Source: Arthonia radiata (taxonomy: Eukaryota > Ascomycota > Arthoniomycetes > Arthoniales > Arthoniaceae). Taken from it: DNA of 64,000 nucleotides. The stretch is taken from contig PSQN01000013.1 of NCBI GenBank assembly GCA_002989075.1, forward strand, positions 654,379 to 718,378. The letters run 5' to 3'. Below the pieces are notes generated by a model. The model was not told the origin of the DNA. It searched no databases and worked only from the letters and a program-made list of their open reading frames with translations. Shown one piece after another: positions 44,891-58,001 of this stretch. The translations under genes were made by a program, and so were the position numbers. Numbering within the stretch: position 1 is the first letter of the stretch; every line of letters starts with the position of its first letter.

Positions 44891-47800
44891 CTTTAATAGA
44901 CTTGCTACGAAAGTAGAGAAAGTAAATTAATTATATCTACTACTTTAGTACCTAATAGCCGCAACGCTACAAATAGGTTAGCTAACAGAATAGCTAGTAT
45001 AAATAAGATATCGAACATTAACATTAAGATAGAAAAAAGCTTCTTAGATAAACGTTCTAAAGTTACTTTATTTTTAATACGCCTAGCCGTATACTTTAGA
45101 ACCTATAAAAACTAGTTTTTAAACGACACTACTATAGTTCTATTCGCTACCTCTTATATAGACAGAAATGCTTATAAGTAGGTTAAGTACTATCTTAACG
45201 ATTTCTTATTTACTTTAATAAAGAGTAGGCACAAGGATACCGATAAGTTCTTCGCTAGCTTTATCTTCTTTTAGAAGAAGCTCCGCAAGATCTTTAAATA
45301 GACCGACGCTAGACGCGTCGTTATTAGGAAGCTTAGAAACCTTAAGTAAATAGAACCAGTAAGCAGGTATACCGCTAAATTTATACAGTATGCTAATTAA
45401 ATAGGATAGAACGAAAAACCCCTTATTAAGACCTTTTATAAAGGACTTAAGGATTATATTAAGGAAATAATCTATATTTATAGAGAGAAGTTTAATAATC
45501 TCGATAACTTTATACAACGAGTAAAGAAGATTAACGACAGTAACTTCGAAAGACAGATAAAAAAGAAAGATAACCTTACTAATAGGTTCTATAAAACGAA
45601 GAATCGAGTAAACTTACGATAAGACTGAGACAATCTAATAAAGTTAGATTTTATAAAGCCTCGAGGGAAACTAAACAACTAGAAACAAGAATATAGAATA
45701 AAGAATAAGCTATACTTGTATTGCGGAAAACTAGAGCATTAAGTTAAAGAATACTGTTCTAAAAAACAACAGTTTAATAGTATTAGCAGAAACAAGCGCA
45801 ACAATCAATTTTAGAAACCTTGTTCTCTACAACAATATTTCAATATAACTATCTAGATATAGGAGGATAGTTACTAAGTTACTCTTAATTAGAAGCATAA
45901 CAAACTAAACTTATTTAATTTATATAAGAACTGGGATACGGACAGTAAGTTATAAGAAGAGACAAAAGAATAACAAACAAAATAGAAACAATAAAACCTA
46001 CAGAACTAAAACAATATTAACTATACTATTCTAAGGCACCGAGTATAGAGTACCGCTGCAATATACAAAACACTATCTTAAACCGCGTACTACGATAATA
46101 ATTATACGATCTACGAATTTAATAAACTAGAGTTAAAATGGTAGTTAAAGAAACTAATATCTCTAAAACAAGGTTCGATATAAGAACTAGGTCTTACTCG
46201 AAAACAACTTAGATTACCTTATCTAGAAATTTAAGAGGAATTTAAGAAAGAACAGACCGTAGAAGCTAAGCAAGATAGCGGCTATAATACGTTATAGATA
46301 AGAAAACGACTTAAAGACAAAAATATAGATTCTAATAGTATAGAATCCTCTCTTAAGGACGATACTAATTAGAAAGAGTAAACTTCAATCCGTTAGAAAG
46401 AAATAATATAGAAACTTTGTTAGTTAGCCTTCTACGAGGGGAAGTTAAGCACTAATAGAGAAATTAACGATATTCTGAGATATATTTACTTACGCCTACA
46501 ACGACTAGTAAACTACTTTATTAGAGATCTAGAATTGTATAGTTAGTACTAATATCTTTAATTAACAATATACAACCTATAGACACAACGAGTTCTAACT
46601 AGTAATAGTTGTATAATTAAAGTAGAGATTGTAAACAATAAACTAGACGTTATAATAAGAGTAGTACTAGGACACCTTATATAGAAATTCTTATAGCAAA
46701 TTAACCGATAATAGGTTCTAGTACCTAAAATACTCTAAAACGTATATAATTAACAGAAAAAAGACTAGGCCGACTACTTCGAGGGCAGTAGTACCGGCCT
46801 ATTTAACGGTTAGACCCTTTAAAAGTCTAGTTCTATACAAGCTTAGCTGCTTACAGAATATATCTATATACTTAGGTAACAATAAACCGCAGAAATATTA
46901 AAATTATAATCGATTTAGGCGCAATTAGCAACTTTATCTTAATACGCTACGTTAAGAAGTACTAAATATAAATATAAAAGAAGAAATTACTCTACGCACT
47001 ATTTAGATTTCAAGGGATAGAAAGAAGAGTTAACTACAAGACTTTACCAATAAATATAATAATTAAGAACTATTAGAAAGAAATTACTTATAATATTGTA
47101 GATATTAACTAGTACTACGCTATACTAGGTATACTCTAGTTATAACAATATAATCTAAAAGTAGATTAAAGAACTAAAAAACTCCTCTTTACTAGGTATA
47201 AGCACTCTAAACAAGAGTCGTTCTATAGAATAGATACTCTATAAGCTATTTTTAGTAGTAAGAATAAAGAGCGTAATAAAGAACTTATACGGGTTAGTAC
47301 TACTATACTCTAATATTTAGATATCCTACAAGAGAAGTCTAACGTAGTATTTTATCTATAGCTAGCTATACGTAAGTATAAATAAGAAATAACTATACGT
47401 TAATAATTCTATACAACGATAAGTACTTAGTTAATTACTAAGATACTTAAGGAATACAATTAATTTCGATATCTGTTTAAAGAAGCTAAGCTAAACTTAG
47501 CTCTTCTAAAACACAAACCGTAGAATTATATAATACCTTTACAAGAAGGCAAAATACTAATATTCGGTCTAATATACTTTCTATTAGAAGCAGAAAATTA
47601 AGCACTCTGCGACTATTTTAATAAAAATCTTAAGAAAGGATTTATCTAAAAATTAATATTACTAGCTAGATACTCAATACTCTTTGTACTAAAGAAGAAT
47701 AGTAAACTACAACTTTACGTAGATTATAGATAATTAAACAGAGTAACTATTAAAAACTAATATTCTTTACTACGCATCGACAAAATAACAGATTAATTGT

Positions 47801-50800
47801 ATAACGCGCAATAGTTTACTAAGTTTGATCTACAAGAGGTCTATAACCTAATTTATATAAAGAAAGGCGAAGAATAGAAAACAGCTTTCCGCACTAGATA
47901 CAGACTTTTTAAGTATTGTATTATACCCTTTAAGCTAATAAACACACTAGTATTATTTTAAAAACTAATTAACAATATATTTAGTAATTACCTAGACATA
48001 TTTATAACTACTTATTTAAACGATATCCTAGTATATAGCTGTATACTAGAAGAATATAAGAAACATATTAAGAAGGTATTAAAAAGATTAGTACGTACCG
48101 ATTTACAAATCGATATCAAGAAAATCTAGTTTTACTAACAATCCGTCGAATTTCTTAGATTTATAATTACTAAGTACGGTCTCTAAATAAAAGATTTGAA
48201 GATCTAATCTGTTTTAACTTAGTTTATATTAAAGAATATAAAATAATTATAACAGTTTTTTAGTTTTGCTAACTACTATAGGTAATAAATATCTATTTTT
48301 AGTCGAATTATAGTACCGCTATCTTAATAGACAAAACAATCGATAGAATTTTTCTAGACGTAGAAAGAACAATTAGTATTTAAAGATCTTAAGGAAGCTT
48401 TTAAGATTAGGCCTATACTAGCAATATTCGATTCTAACCTATTAATTATTATAGAAATAGACGCGTTAGACTATACAATTGAAGTATGTATAAGTTAAAA
48501 TAATAAAGAAGAAAAGCTTAGATTAGTAGCTTTTTACTTAAGAAAAATGTTACTTACAGAACAGAACTACGATATTTACGATAAAGAGCTTTTAGCTATT
48601 ATAGCAGCATTCGAAATATAGCGAGCTTACTTAAAAGAAGCTAACTATACGATTATAGTATATATAAATTATAAGAATCTAACTTATTTTACGATAACAA
48701 AGAAACTTAACCGTAAATAAGTTAAATAGTTAAAGACTATAGCTCTATACAACTTTATTATTATCTACAAGAAGGGTTCTAAGAACAATAGAGCTAACGC
48801 TCTAAGCCGACAACCTAATTATCTTAATAATAAGAAACATATCGAGTATACAATATTTTAAGAATACAATAACAAGATTAGATACAATTAATTAGCTATA
48901 ACGACTAAGTTTGTTATTAAACTAAATAGCTAAATCCTAGATATCCTAAACGACTTTAAAACTTATTAAGAAAATAAGAAACGAAACCTAGGATTAACTA
49001 AGAACAACAAGAAATATTACGAATTCTAAGGCAAAATCTACGTTCTAAGGAATCTAATCCGAAACATTATTAGTAACTTCTACGATAATCTAACTAAAGG
49101 ATATAAAGGTATCGATAATACTATAGAAAAGATTATAAGAACCTACTATATCTCGAGAATCTAACACTATATCGAGAATTATATTCAAGAATACGATATA
49201 TACGTAAGAACTAAGTACCCGAAGCATTTACTATACAGTAAACTATAACTACTTAAGATACTTAAGAGACTATAGTATATAGTCTTACTAGACTTTATTA
49301 CTAAGTTACTAATCTCTAAGAATCTACTTATAGGAGTAGCTTACAACGCTATTCTAGTTATATGCGATAAACTAATAAAGTACGCGTACTTCGTATCTTA
49401 CAAGAAAGCTAGTAACTTAGAATAGTTAGTATATACCTTTCTTCGGATTATCTTAGCAAACTATAGCTAACCGCAAAGAATTGTCTTAGATAGAGACTAG
49501 AAATTTGTCTTACAATTTTAGATATTTCTAATACAATAGCTAGAAACAAAATAAAAAATATTAACGTCCTTCTATCTACAAACCGATAGACAAATAAAAC
49601 GAATAAATTAAACACTAGAACAGTATCTCTGGGCATACATTAACTACCAGCAGAACGACTGAGTATAGTTACTACTAGTAGCGTAAGTAGCGTATAACGA
49701 TACAAAGAACGATATAACCAAGATAACCCCGTTCTACGCCTTATATAGCTATTACCCTCTTTAGAGAAGAAAACTATAAAATACTACAGAGAACGAATTA
49801 GCTACACGAATAGCTATAAATATAAAATACCTATATTAGTAGTTAAAGGCTAACAGCGAGTTTATTATAGAACAAACGAAAAAATAGTATAATAAGTTAA
49901 GAACGACCCTAAATATAGGCATAAAAGAGAGGGGAAGAGCTTACTTACTTATAAGAAATTTAAAAACTATTAGACTAAGCAAAAAACTCGACTATACTAA
50001 GACGAAACTATTTAAAATTCTACAGCAATTAGGATCTATAACATTTAAACTTAAACTTTTGAAGATAATAAGAATATATTCTGTATTCTATGTAGCGCTA
50101 TTGAAACTAGCTTACTTCTAAGAAGTAAAACGATCTAACCTAGAAATCCTTTCTAATAATTAAGAATCTAAGTATAAGGTCGAAATAATTCAAGCTTATA
50201 GACAATACTAAGGCAAACAATAGTATCTTATAAAGTAAAAAGAATATTCTAAATACAAAAATTAATGGGAACTAAAATAAAACCTAACTAACTATAAAGA
50301 CACTATTTAACGATATTAGAACTAGAATATTAATTGGTCGTAGTAGTACTAATACCCTAATCTACTATCTAGTATGCTTTACTGGTACCTAGGTTATTTA
50401 TAAACAAACCAGTCTACTATATTAGTGGCCTACTACCTAACTCTAGGAACAGATCGTTATAAAAATCTATACTTAGACTACTCAACATATTTACAATATT
50501 ACTATTAAATATAGCTACCAGCCATTCTTCTTTAAACAATATATTATTCTAATTTATTTTGTTTTGCGCCTAGATACACAATCTTTTAAGCTTCTTCTTC
50601 GAATCTATAATCGCCGCTTTAATAACTTTACGCTGCCTTTTTGCCGCACAAACGACTTTCTTTTCTTCCGCTAAACGCTTATATTACTCCTAAAGAGTAT
50701 TTAACACCTGTAAGTACTAAGAATAGATATTTTAAGCTAAAATAAGTTAGACTTATATTAAAAACAGACGTAAGATAAGAACTAACTATCCTCTAACGAC

Positions 50801-51086
50801 GGGCGAACGTTACACGACTTCTTATTATAAGTATATATAAAATATAATGCCTTCCTAGACTTTAGAATATACTTCTTACTTAGGTAAGCGTAGCGGAAAT
50901 ATAGAGGTATCTCTCGACTATAGACTTTAGCGAGGACAGTATTAATCTTAAGCGCTTTATTAGCGTTAAGAACTTTCTTAACTTTAGATATAACAACTTA
51001 TAGAACTAGATTTACTATAGAAGAGCAACAAGGTTTTAATGTCTCTAGGGCCGTTAAGAACGACTAGCCTTAAAGAGAAGACCTTA

Positions 51087-51536
51087 TATTACGATCTTAC
51101 TACATTAGGCTAGTACAAGGCTAAGCGCAGCTAGCCTTATTAGAGTATTATATAGTATACCCGATAACCTCGATATAGCGACGTTAGCAACGTCGCTATA
51201 TTGTAATAAGATCCTAACTATGCGACAAAGGAAGTATTAAGACTATTAAATATAGAAGAATATATCTTTGTACCTTAGACTATATAGTTAGACTAATAAC
51301 TAATCTTAGGATAAACTTTAGTCTATTAACTTAATATCTAAATACAAGTTTCTTAACTATATTTAGGTAACATACTTTACCTTCTATTTACTTTAATTAA
51401 GCCTCTCTTATTCTTTATAATCTATCTTACCTTTCCTACCTTTTAGTCTCTAGCATACAAGATACCTACTACTAAGGTCGATAAGTATATAAGACAAGTA
51501 AGCCTTAGTTCGGTTCTTCCAGCGACCGGCGTTATA
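51087..51536 (+). repeat. LTR type B, 3' copy
   Basis: 450 bp, same length and ends as the LTR at 44,441. The hairpin is perfect here: 51,172-51,202, with arms GATATAGCGACGTT and AACGTCGCTATAT(T) around AGC. Confidence 0.85.
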
Positions 51537-54500
51537 CCTTGCTGTTTTTAGTTAGTTCTAGGTATCGCTTCTCGTTTTTCTAGTAGGTCTTAGGGTCGTT
51601 CAGAATATCTAGGATTCAGCTGTTCGGTTCGATAACAAACTCGGTTGTTATAGCCAATTGATTGTATCTAATCTTATTATTGTGTTCTTAGAATATTGCA
51701 TGCTTGACGTGTTTCTTATTATTAAGGTAATTTAGTTGTCGACTTAGAGCGTCGGCTTTATTATTCTTAAAACCCTTCTTGTAAGTAATAATAAAGTTGT
51801 ATAGAGCTATAGTCTCTAACTATCTAACTTATCTGTAGTTAAGTTTCTTTATTATTATAAAATAAGTTAGGTTTTTATAGTTTATATATACTATAATTAT
51901 ATAGTTTGTTTCTTTTAGGTAAGCTCGCTATATTTTAAATGCTGCTATAATAGCTAAAAGCTCTTTATTATAAATATCGTAGTTCTATTCTGTAAGTAAT
52001 ATTTTTTTTGAGTAGAAAGCTACTGGTCTAAGCTTCTCTTCCTTATTATTTTAACTTATATATACTCTAATCGTATAGTCTAACGCATCTATTTCTATAA
52101 TAATTGGCAGGTTAGAGTCGAATATTGCTAGTATAGGCTCGATCTTAAAAGCTTTCTTAAGCTCTTTAAATACTAATTATTTTTTTTGCGTCTAGAAGAA
52201 TTCTATTGATTATTTCGTCTATTGAGACAGCGGTGCTATAATTCGGCTAAAGTTAGATATTTATTGCTTATAGTAGTTAGTAAAACTAAGAAACTGTTGT
52301 AATTATTTTATATTTTTTAGTATAGGCTAGGTTAAAATAAATTAGATCTTTAAATCTTTTATTTAGAGACCGTGCTCGGTAATTATAAATTTAAGAAATT
52401 CGATAGATTGTTAATAAAACTAGGTTTTCTTAATATTAATTTGTAAATCGGTATACGCTAATCTTTTTAATACCTTCTTAATATATTTTTTATGTTCTTC
52501 TAGTATACGGCTATATACTAGGATATCGTTTAGATAAGCAGTTATAAATATATCTAAGTAATTACTAAGTATATTGTTAATTAGTTTCTAAAATAATACT
52601 AGTACGTTTATTAGTCTAAAGAGTATAACGCAATACTTAAAAAGTCTATATCTAGTATAGAAGGCTGTTTTCTATTCTTCGCCTTTTTATATATAAATTA
52701 GATTGTAAGCTCCTTGTAGGTTAAACTTAGTAAACTATTGTATGTTATATAATCGGTCTGTTATGTTGTTAATACGTAGTAAAGAGTATTAGTTCTTAAT
52801 AGTTACTCTGTTTAGCTGTTTATAATCTATATAAAGTCGTAGTTTGCTATTCTTCTTTAATATAAAGAGTATCGGGTATTTAACTAGTAATGTTAATTTT
52901 TAAATAAATTCTTTCTTAAGATTTTTATTAAGATAGTCGCAGAGTACTTAATTTTCTGCTTTTAATAGGAAGTATATTAAACCAAATGTTGGCGTTTTAC
53001 CTTCTTGTAAAGGTATTGTATAATCCTACGGTTTATATTTTAGAAGAGCTAAGTTTAGCTTAGCTTCTTTAAACAGGTATCGGAATTAATTATATTTCTT
53101 AAGTATCTTAGTAATTAACTAAGTACTTGTCGTCGTATAAAATTATTAGCGTACAGTTGTCTCTTATTTATACTTGTATATAGCTAGCTATAGATAAGAT
53201 ACTACGTTAAACTTCTCTTGTAAGATATTTAAATATTAGAGTATAGTAGTACTAACCCGTATAAGTTCTTTATCGCGCTTCTTATCCTTACTACTAAAAA
53301 TAGCTTATAGAATATCTATACTATAGAACGACTCTTATTTAGAGTACTTATACCTAGTAAAGAGGAGTTTCTTAGTTCTTTAATCTACTTCTAAGTTATA
53401 TTGTTATAACTAAGATATACCTAGTACAGCGCGGTACTAGTTAATATCTATAATATTACAAGTAATTTCTTTCTAATAGTTCTTAATTATTATATCTATT
53501 GGTAAAGTCTTATAGTCGACTCTTCTCTTTGTTTCTTAAAATCTAGACAGTATATAGGGTAATTTCTTCTTTTATGTTTATATTTAGTACTCCTTAACGT
53601 AGCGTATTAAGATAAAGTTGTTTATTACGTCTAAATCGATTATAATTTTAATGTTTCTATAGTTTATTGTTGCCTAAGTATACAGGTATATTCTGTAAGT
53701 AGCTAAGCTCGCGTAGAGCTAAACTCTTAGAGGATCTAACCGTTAAACGGGTCGGTACTACTACCCTTAAAGTAGTCGGCTTAGTCTTTTTTCTGTTAAT
53801 TATATACGTTCTAGAGTATTCTAGGTACTAAAACCTATTGTTAGTTAATTTGCTATAAGAATTCCTATATAAGGTATTTTAGTACTACTTTTATTATAAC
53901 GTCTAGTTTATTGTTTACGATCTCTGCTTTAATTATATAACTATTACTAGTTAGAACTCGTTGTGTTTATAGGTTATATATTGTTAGTTAAAGATATTAG
54001 TACTAATTGTATAATTCTAGACTCTTAATAAGGTGGTCTACTAATTGTTGTAGACGTAAGTAAATATATTCTAGAATATTGTTAATATCTCTATTAGCGC
54101 TTAACTTTCTATTGTAGAAGGCTAACTAACAAAGTCTTTATATTATTCTTTTCCAACGAATTAGGGTTTACTCTTTCTAATTAGTATTGTCCTTGAGAAA
54201 GGATTCTATATTATTAGAATCTATATTTTTATCTTTAAGTTGTTGTCTTGCCTATAACGTATCGTAGCTGCTATCTTGCTTAGCTTCTACGGTCTGTTTG
54301 TTCTTAAATTTCCCTTAAATTTCTAGGTAAGGTAACCTAGATTGTCCTCGGATAAGGCCTAGTTTTTGTGTCGAATCTTATTTTAGAGATGTTAGTTTCT
54401 TTGGCTATTATCTTAATCCCAATTTGTTGGATTTATGGGTCGTATAATTATTATTGTAGCACGTAGTTTAGGATAGTGTTTTGTATAGTATAACGGTACT

Positions 54501-55529
54501 CTATATTTAATACCTTAGAATAGTACGGTTAATGTTATTCTAGTCCTATAGGTCTTATTGTTCCTATTTTATTTGTCGTTCTTTTGTTTCTTCCTATAAC
54601 TCGATGTCTGTATCCTAGTTCTTGTATAAATTAAACTAATTCTACTCGTAGTACTTCTCGTTAAACGAAACCTAGTAAGTGTTTTCCTGGTTACAGAAGG
54701 TATTCTAGTAGATATCCTTTCCCTCCTTAGTTAGTCTAGTATCGTACTTATACTAGTTCTAGGTAGTCTTTTATAGAAGACCTAATTCTTAAAGAAGACA
54801 ACCCTCGGTTAGGTTCTTCTATCAGCGGTTAGAGAAGGCTGCTAGTAGTTCTATTGCCTTATTGCAACCGTTGTTCTCTTTTATCTAAATAGTTATATTA
54901 AATTATTGTCGCGGGAAGCGGGGTTTCTTAGGTCGGTTGTTTTGCCCGCTTTGTCCGGTACTATTGAACTGTTGTTTCTTAGAACGGTATTCTTTAACTT
55001 AATGCCCTGGCTTTCTGTAATACAAGCATAGCTTATTCTTTATTTTGTGTTCTCTTTCTTAGTTGTTTAGTTTCTCTCAAGGCTTTATAAAATTTAGCTC
55101 TATTGAATCGTCTCGGTCTTGTTATAAGTTTGCTCGATTCTTTGCTCTATAGAACCTATTAATAGAGTTACCCTTCTTTTTTATCTATCTTTTAAAGTTA
55201 CTGTCGTCGATCTCCTTTGCTCGTTATATAAAGTTATTAAAATTATTAAACTTCTCTCTATAAATATAGATTATTTTCTTAATATAATCCTTAAGTCCTT
55301 TATAAAAGGTCTTAATAAGGGGTTTCTTGTTCTATCCTATTTAATTAGCATACTATATGAATTTAGCAGCGTATCTGCTTGCTGGTCCTATTTGTTTAAG
55401 GTTCTTAAGCTTTCTAATAACGACGCGTCTAGCGTCGGTCTATTTAAAGATTTTATAAAGCTTCTTTTAAAAGAAGGTAAAGCTAGCAAAGAACTTGTCG
55501 GTATCCTCGTGTCTACTCTTTATTAGGGT

Positions 55530-55979
55530 TGTTACGATCTTACTACATTAGGTTAGTATAAGGCTAAGCGTAGCTAGCCTTATTAAAGTATTATACAGTA
55601 TACCCGACGACTTCAATATAGCGACGTTAGCAACGTCGCTATATCGCAATAGAATCCCGACTATACGATAAAGAAAGTATTAAGACCGTTAAATACAGAG
55701 AAACATACCTTTGTACCTTAGACTATATAGCTAGACTAATAGCCGACCTTAGAATAAACTTTAGTCTATTAACTTAATATTTGAATACAAGTTTCTTAAC
55801 TCTATTTAAGTAATATACTTTACCTTCTATTTATCTTAGTTAAGCTCCTCTTACCTTCTATAATCTGTCTCGCCTCTCTTACCTTTTAGTCTCTAGCATA
55901 CAAGATACCTACTACTAAGGTCGATAAGTATATAAGGTAAGTAAGCCTTAGTTTAGTTCTTTCAGCGACTAGCGTTATA
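55530..55979 (+). repeat. LTR type B, 5' copy of the third element
   Basis: 450 bp, beginning TGTTACGATCTTAC. It contains the GCGACGTTAGCAACGTCGC hairpin near 55,621 and ends GCGTTATA, then the same CTTTAATAGACT(C/T)GCTACG segment that follows the LTR at 44,890 (likely tRNA primer region). Confidence 0.85.
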
Positions 55980-57529
55980 CTTTAATAGACTCGCTACGAA
56001 AGTAGAGAAAGTAAATTAATTATATCTACTACTTTGGTACCCAACAGCCGTAACGCTATAGACAGGCTGGTCAGCAAAATAGCCGCTATAGATAAGATAT
56101 CGGACGTTAATACTAAGATAGATAAAAGCTTCTCTAATAAACGTTTCGAACTTACTTTATTTCTAATACGCTTAGCTATATATTTTAAGACTTATAAGAA
56201 TTAGTTCCCGAATAATAGCACTATAGTTTTGTTTGCCGCATCCTATATAGATAGCGAGATATATAAATAGTTTAACTTTTATCTTAAAGACTACCTCTAC
56301 AAGGCACCTAACAAACAATAAGAAGAGACTAACAAGCTCTTCTCTAGCTTTACTGCGTTTTAGTAAAAGCTCCGATAGATGTATAGGAATACAGATTCTA
56401 AACGTACTACTATACGTAAACTTAAGATACTCCGTTAAACAGAACCAGCTAGCCAATACGCCGCTAAGTTCTTACAGTATACTAACTAAACCGAATAGAA
56501 TAAAGAACCCCTAGTCGACGCCTTTTATAAGGGCTTAAAGGACTATATTAAGGAAATTATCTATATCCGTAGAGAAAAGTTTACTAAACTAGAGAAGTTT
56601 ATAGAACGAGCCAAGGAAATCGACGACAGCAACTTTAAACGACAGTTAGAAAAGAAAGAAACTAACTTAGATAAGTTCGCCTAGATTCGGAGTAAGCACA
56701 ACTCGCAATAAGACCGGGGTAATTTAATAGAATTGAACTTTATAAAGCCCCGTAGAAAACTAAACAACTAGGAACAAGAACACAGAATAAAGAACAAGCT
56801 ATACTTATATTATAGAAAACTAAAGTATTAAGTTAAAGAATGCTATTCTAAGAAACAACAGTTTAACAGTACTAGCAGAAACGGGTACAACGATCGACCC
56901 TAGAAACCCTGTTTTCTACAACAATATTTTAGTATAACTACTTAGACACAGAAGGACACCTACTAGGTTACTTCTAACGAAAAGTATAACAAATAGAACT
57001 TATTTAACTTATACAAGAACTGAAATACGGACATTGAGTTATAAGAGGAAACAAAGGAACGACAAATAAAACAGAAATAACAAAACCTATAGGACTAAAA
57101 CAACATTAACTGTATTATTCCGAGACAGTAGGTACGAGATACCGCTACACCACATAAAACACTATTCTAGACTGTGTGCTACGATAATAATTGTACGACT
57201 CACAAATCCGATAAATTGGGATTAAAATGGTAGCTAAAGAAACCGATATCTCTGAAACAAGGTTTAACACAAAAACTAGGCCTTACCCGAGGACGACCTA
57301 GATCGCCTTACCTAGAAACCTAAGAGGAATCTAAGGAAGAATAGATTGTAGAGGCTAGGTAAGATAGTAGCTACGATACGTTACAAACAAGATAACAACT
57401 CGAAGACAAAAATATAGATTCTAATAGTACAGAATCCTCTCTTAAGAACGATACTAACTAGAAAGAGTAAACTCTAATCCGTTGGGAAGGAATAATATAG
57501 AGACTTTGTTAGTTGGCCTTCTACAAGGG

Positions 57530-58001
57530 TGTTACGGGTACCAGCTCTAGACGGTCTAGCGTGCACCTAAGTATTAACCACCGCTAGTTATCTTAGCTCT
57601 ATCAGCATTATTTCCGACTAAGCCTATAAACCCGCCGTAGACATTATCAAACAAGACGGCTATAAGAGCTTACGTTCTTTATAAACCCGATATAGATATT
57701 GTTAAAATTAACGAACATAGAGAAACTTCTTTATATATCTTAAATTATATAGCTAAACTAATAATTAACCTTAAAATAGACTTTAGTCTATTAACTTAAT
57801 ATTTAAATATAAGTTTCTTAACTATATTTAGATAACGTACTTTACCTTCTATCTACTCTAGTTAAGCTCCTCTTATCTTTTATAATCTATCTCGCCTCTT
57901 CTATCTTTTAGTCTCTAGTATACAAGACACCTACCATTAAGGTCGATAAGTATATAAGGCAAGTAAGCCTTAGTTCGGTTCTCCCAGCAATCGGCGTTAT
58001 A
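57530..58001 (+). repeat. LTR type A, 472 bp (left)
   Basis: Begins TGTTACGGGTACC and ends CGGCGTTATA, inserted at the same site that is uninterrupted at 46,440 in the nested copy and near 54,110 in the minus-strand copy. Confidence 0.85.

Larger units (their letters stand above)
44441..51536 (+). mobile_element. decayed Ty3/Gypsy element, both LTRs present
   Basis: A plus-strand fossil of 7,096 bp nested in the minus-strand element. LTRs of 450 bp lie at 44,441-44,890 and 51,087-51,536. The flanking 5-bp duplication CCTTG is present at 44,436-44,440 and 51,537-51,541. Internal landmarks in order: gag with a zinc-knuckle-like segment near 45,715, protease near 46,905, RT about 47,620-48,200, RNase H about 48,390-48,700 and integrase about 48,950-49,900. 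It is broken throughout, with dozens of breaks. Its two LTRs differ mainly by transitions, so RIP prevents dating. Confidence 0.85.
41879..55529 (-). mobile_element. decayed Ty3/Gypsy element, split by a nested copy
   Basis: A minus-strand fossil. Its 3' LTR is 41,879-42,350, preceded (in element direction) by a polypurine-type stretch next to the LTR. The internal region runs 42,351-44,440 and continues at 51,542-55,529 after the nested element at 44,441-51,536. The order gag, protease, RT, RNase H, integrase is recognisable in reverse. The 5' end of the element is not seen, because a further plus-strand element starts at 55,530 inside its gag. It carries very many breaks (dozens of stops), with the strong AT bias expected of RIP. 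Age cannot be read from the sequence. Confidence 0.75.

Noticed and set aside
45215-45517. Frames of 60-100 codons in the AT-rich block (also 49,448-49,636 and 56,172-56,456)
   Set aside because: They are antisense chance frames in decayed Gypsy DNA and carry no host-gene features.
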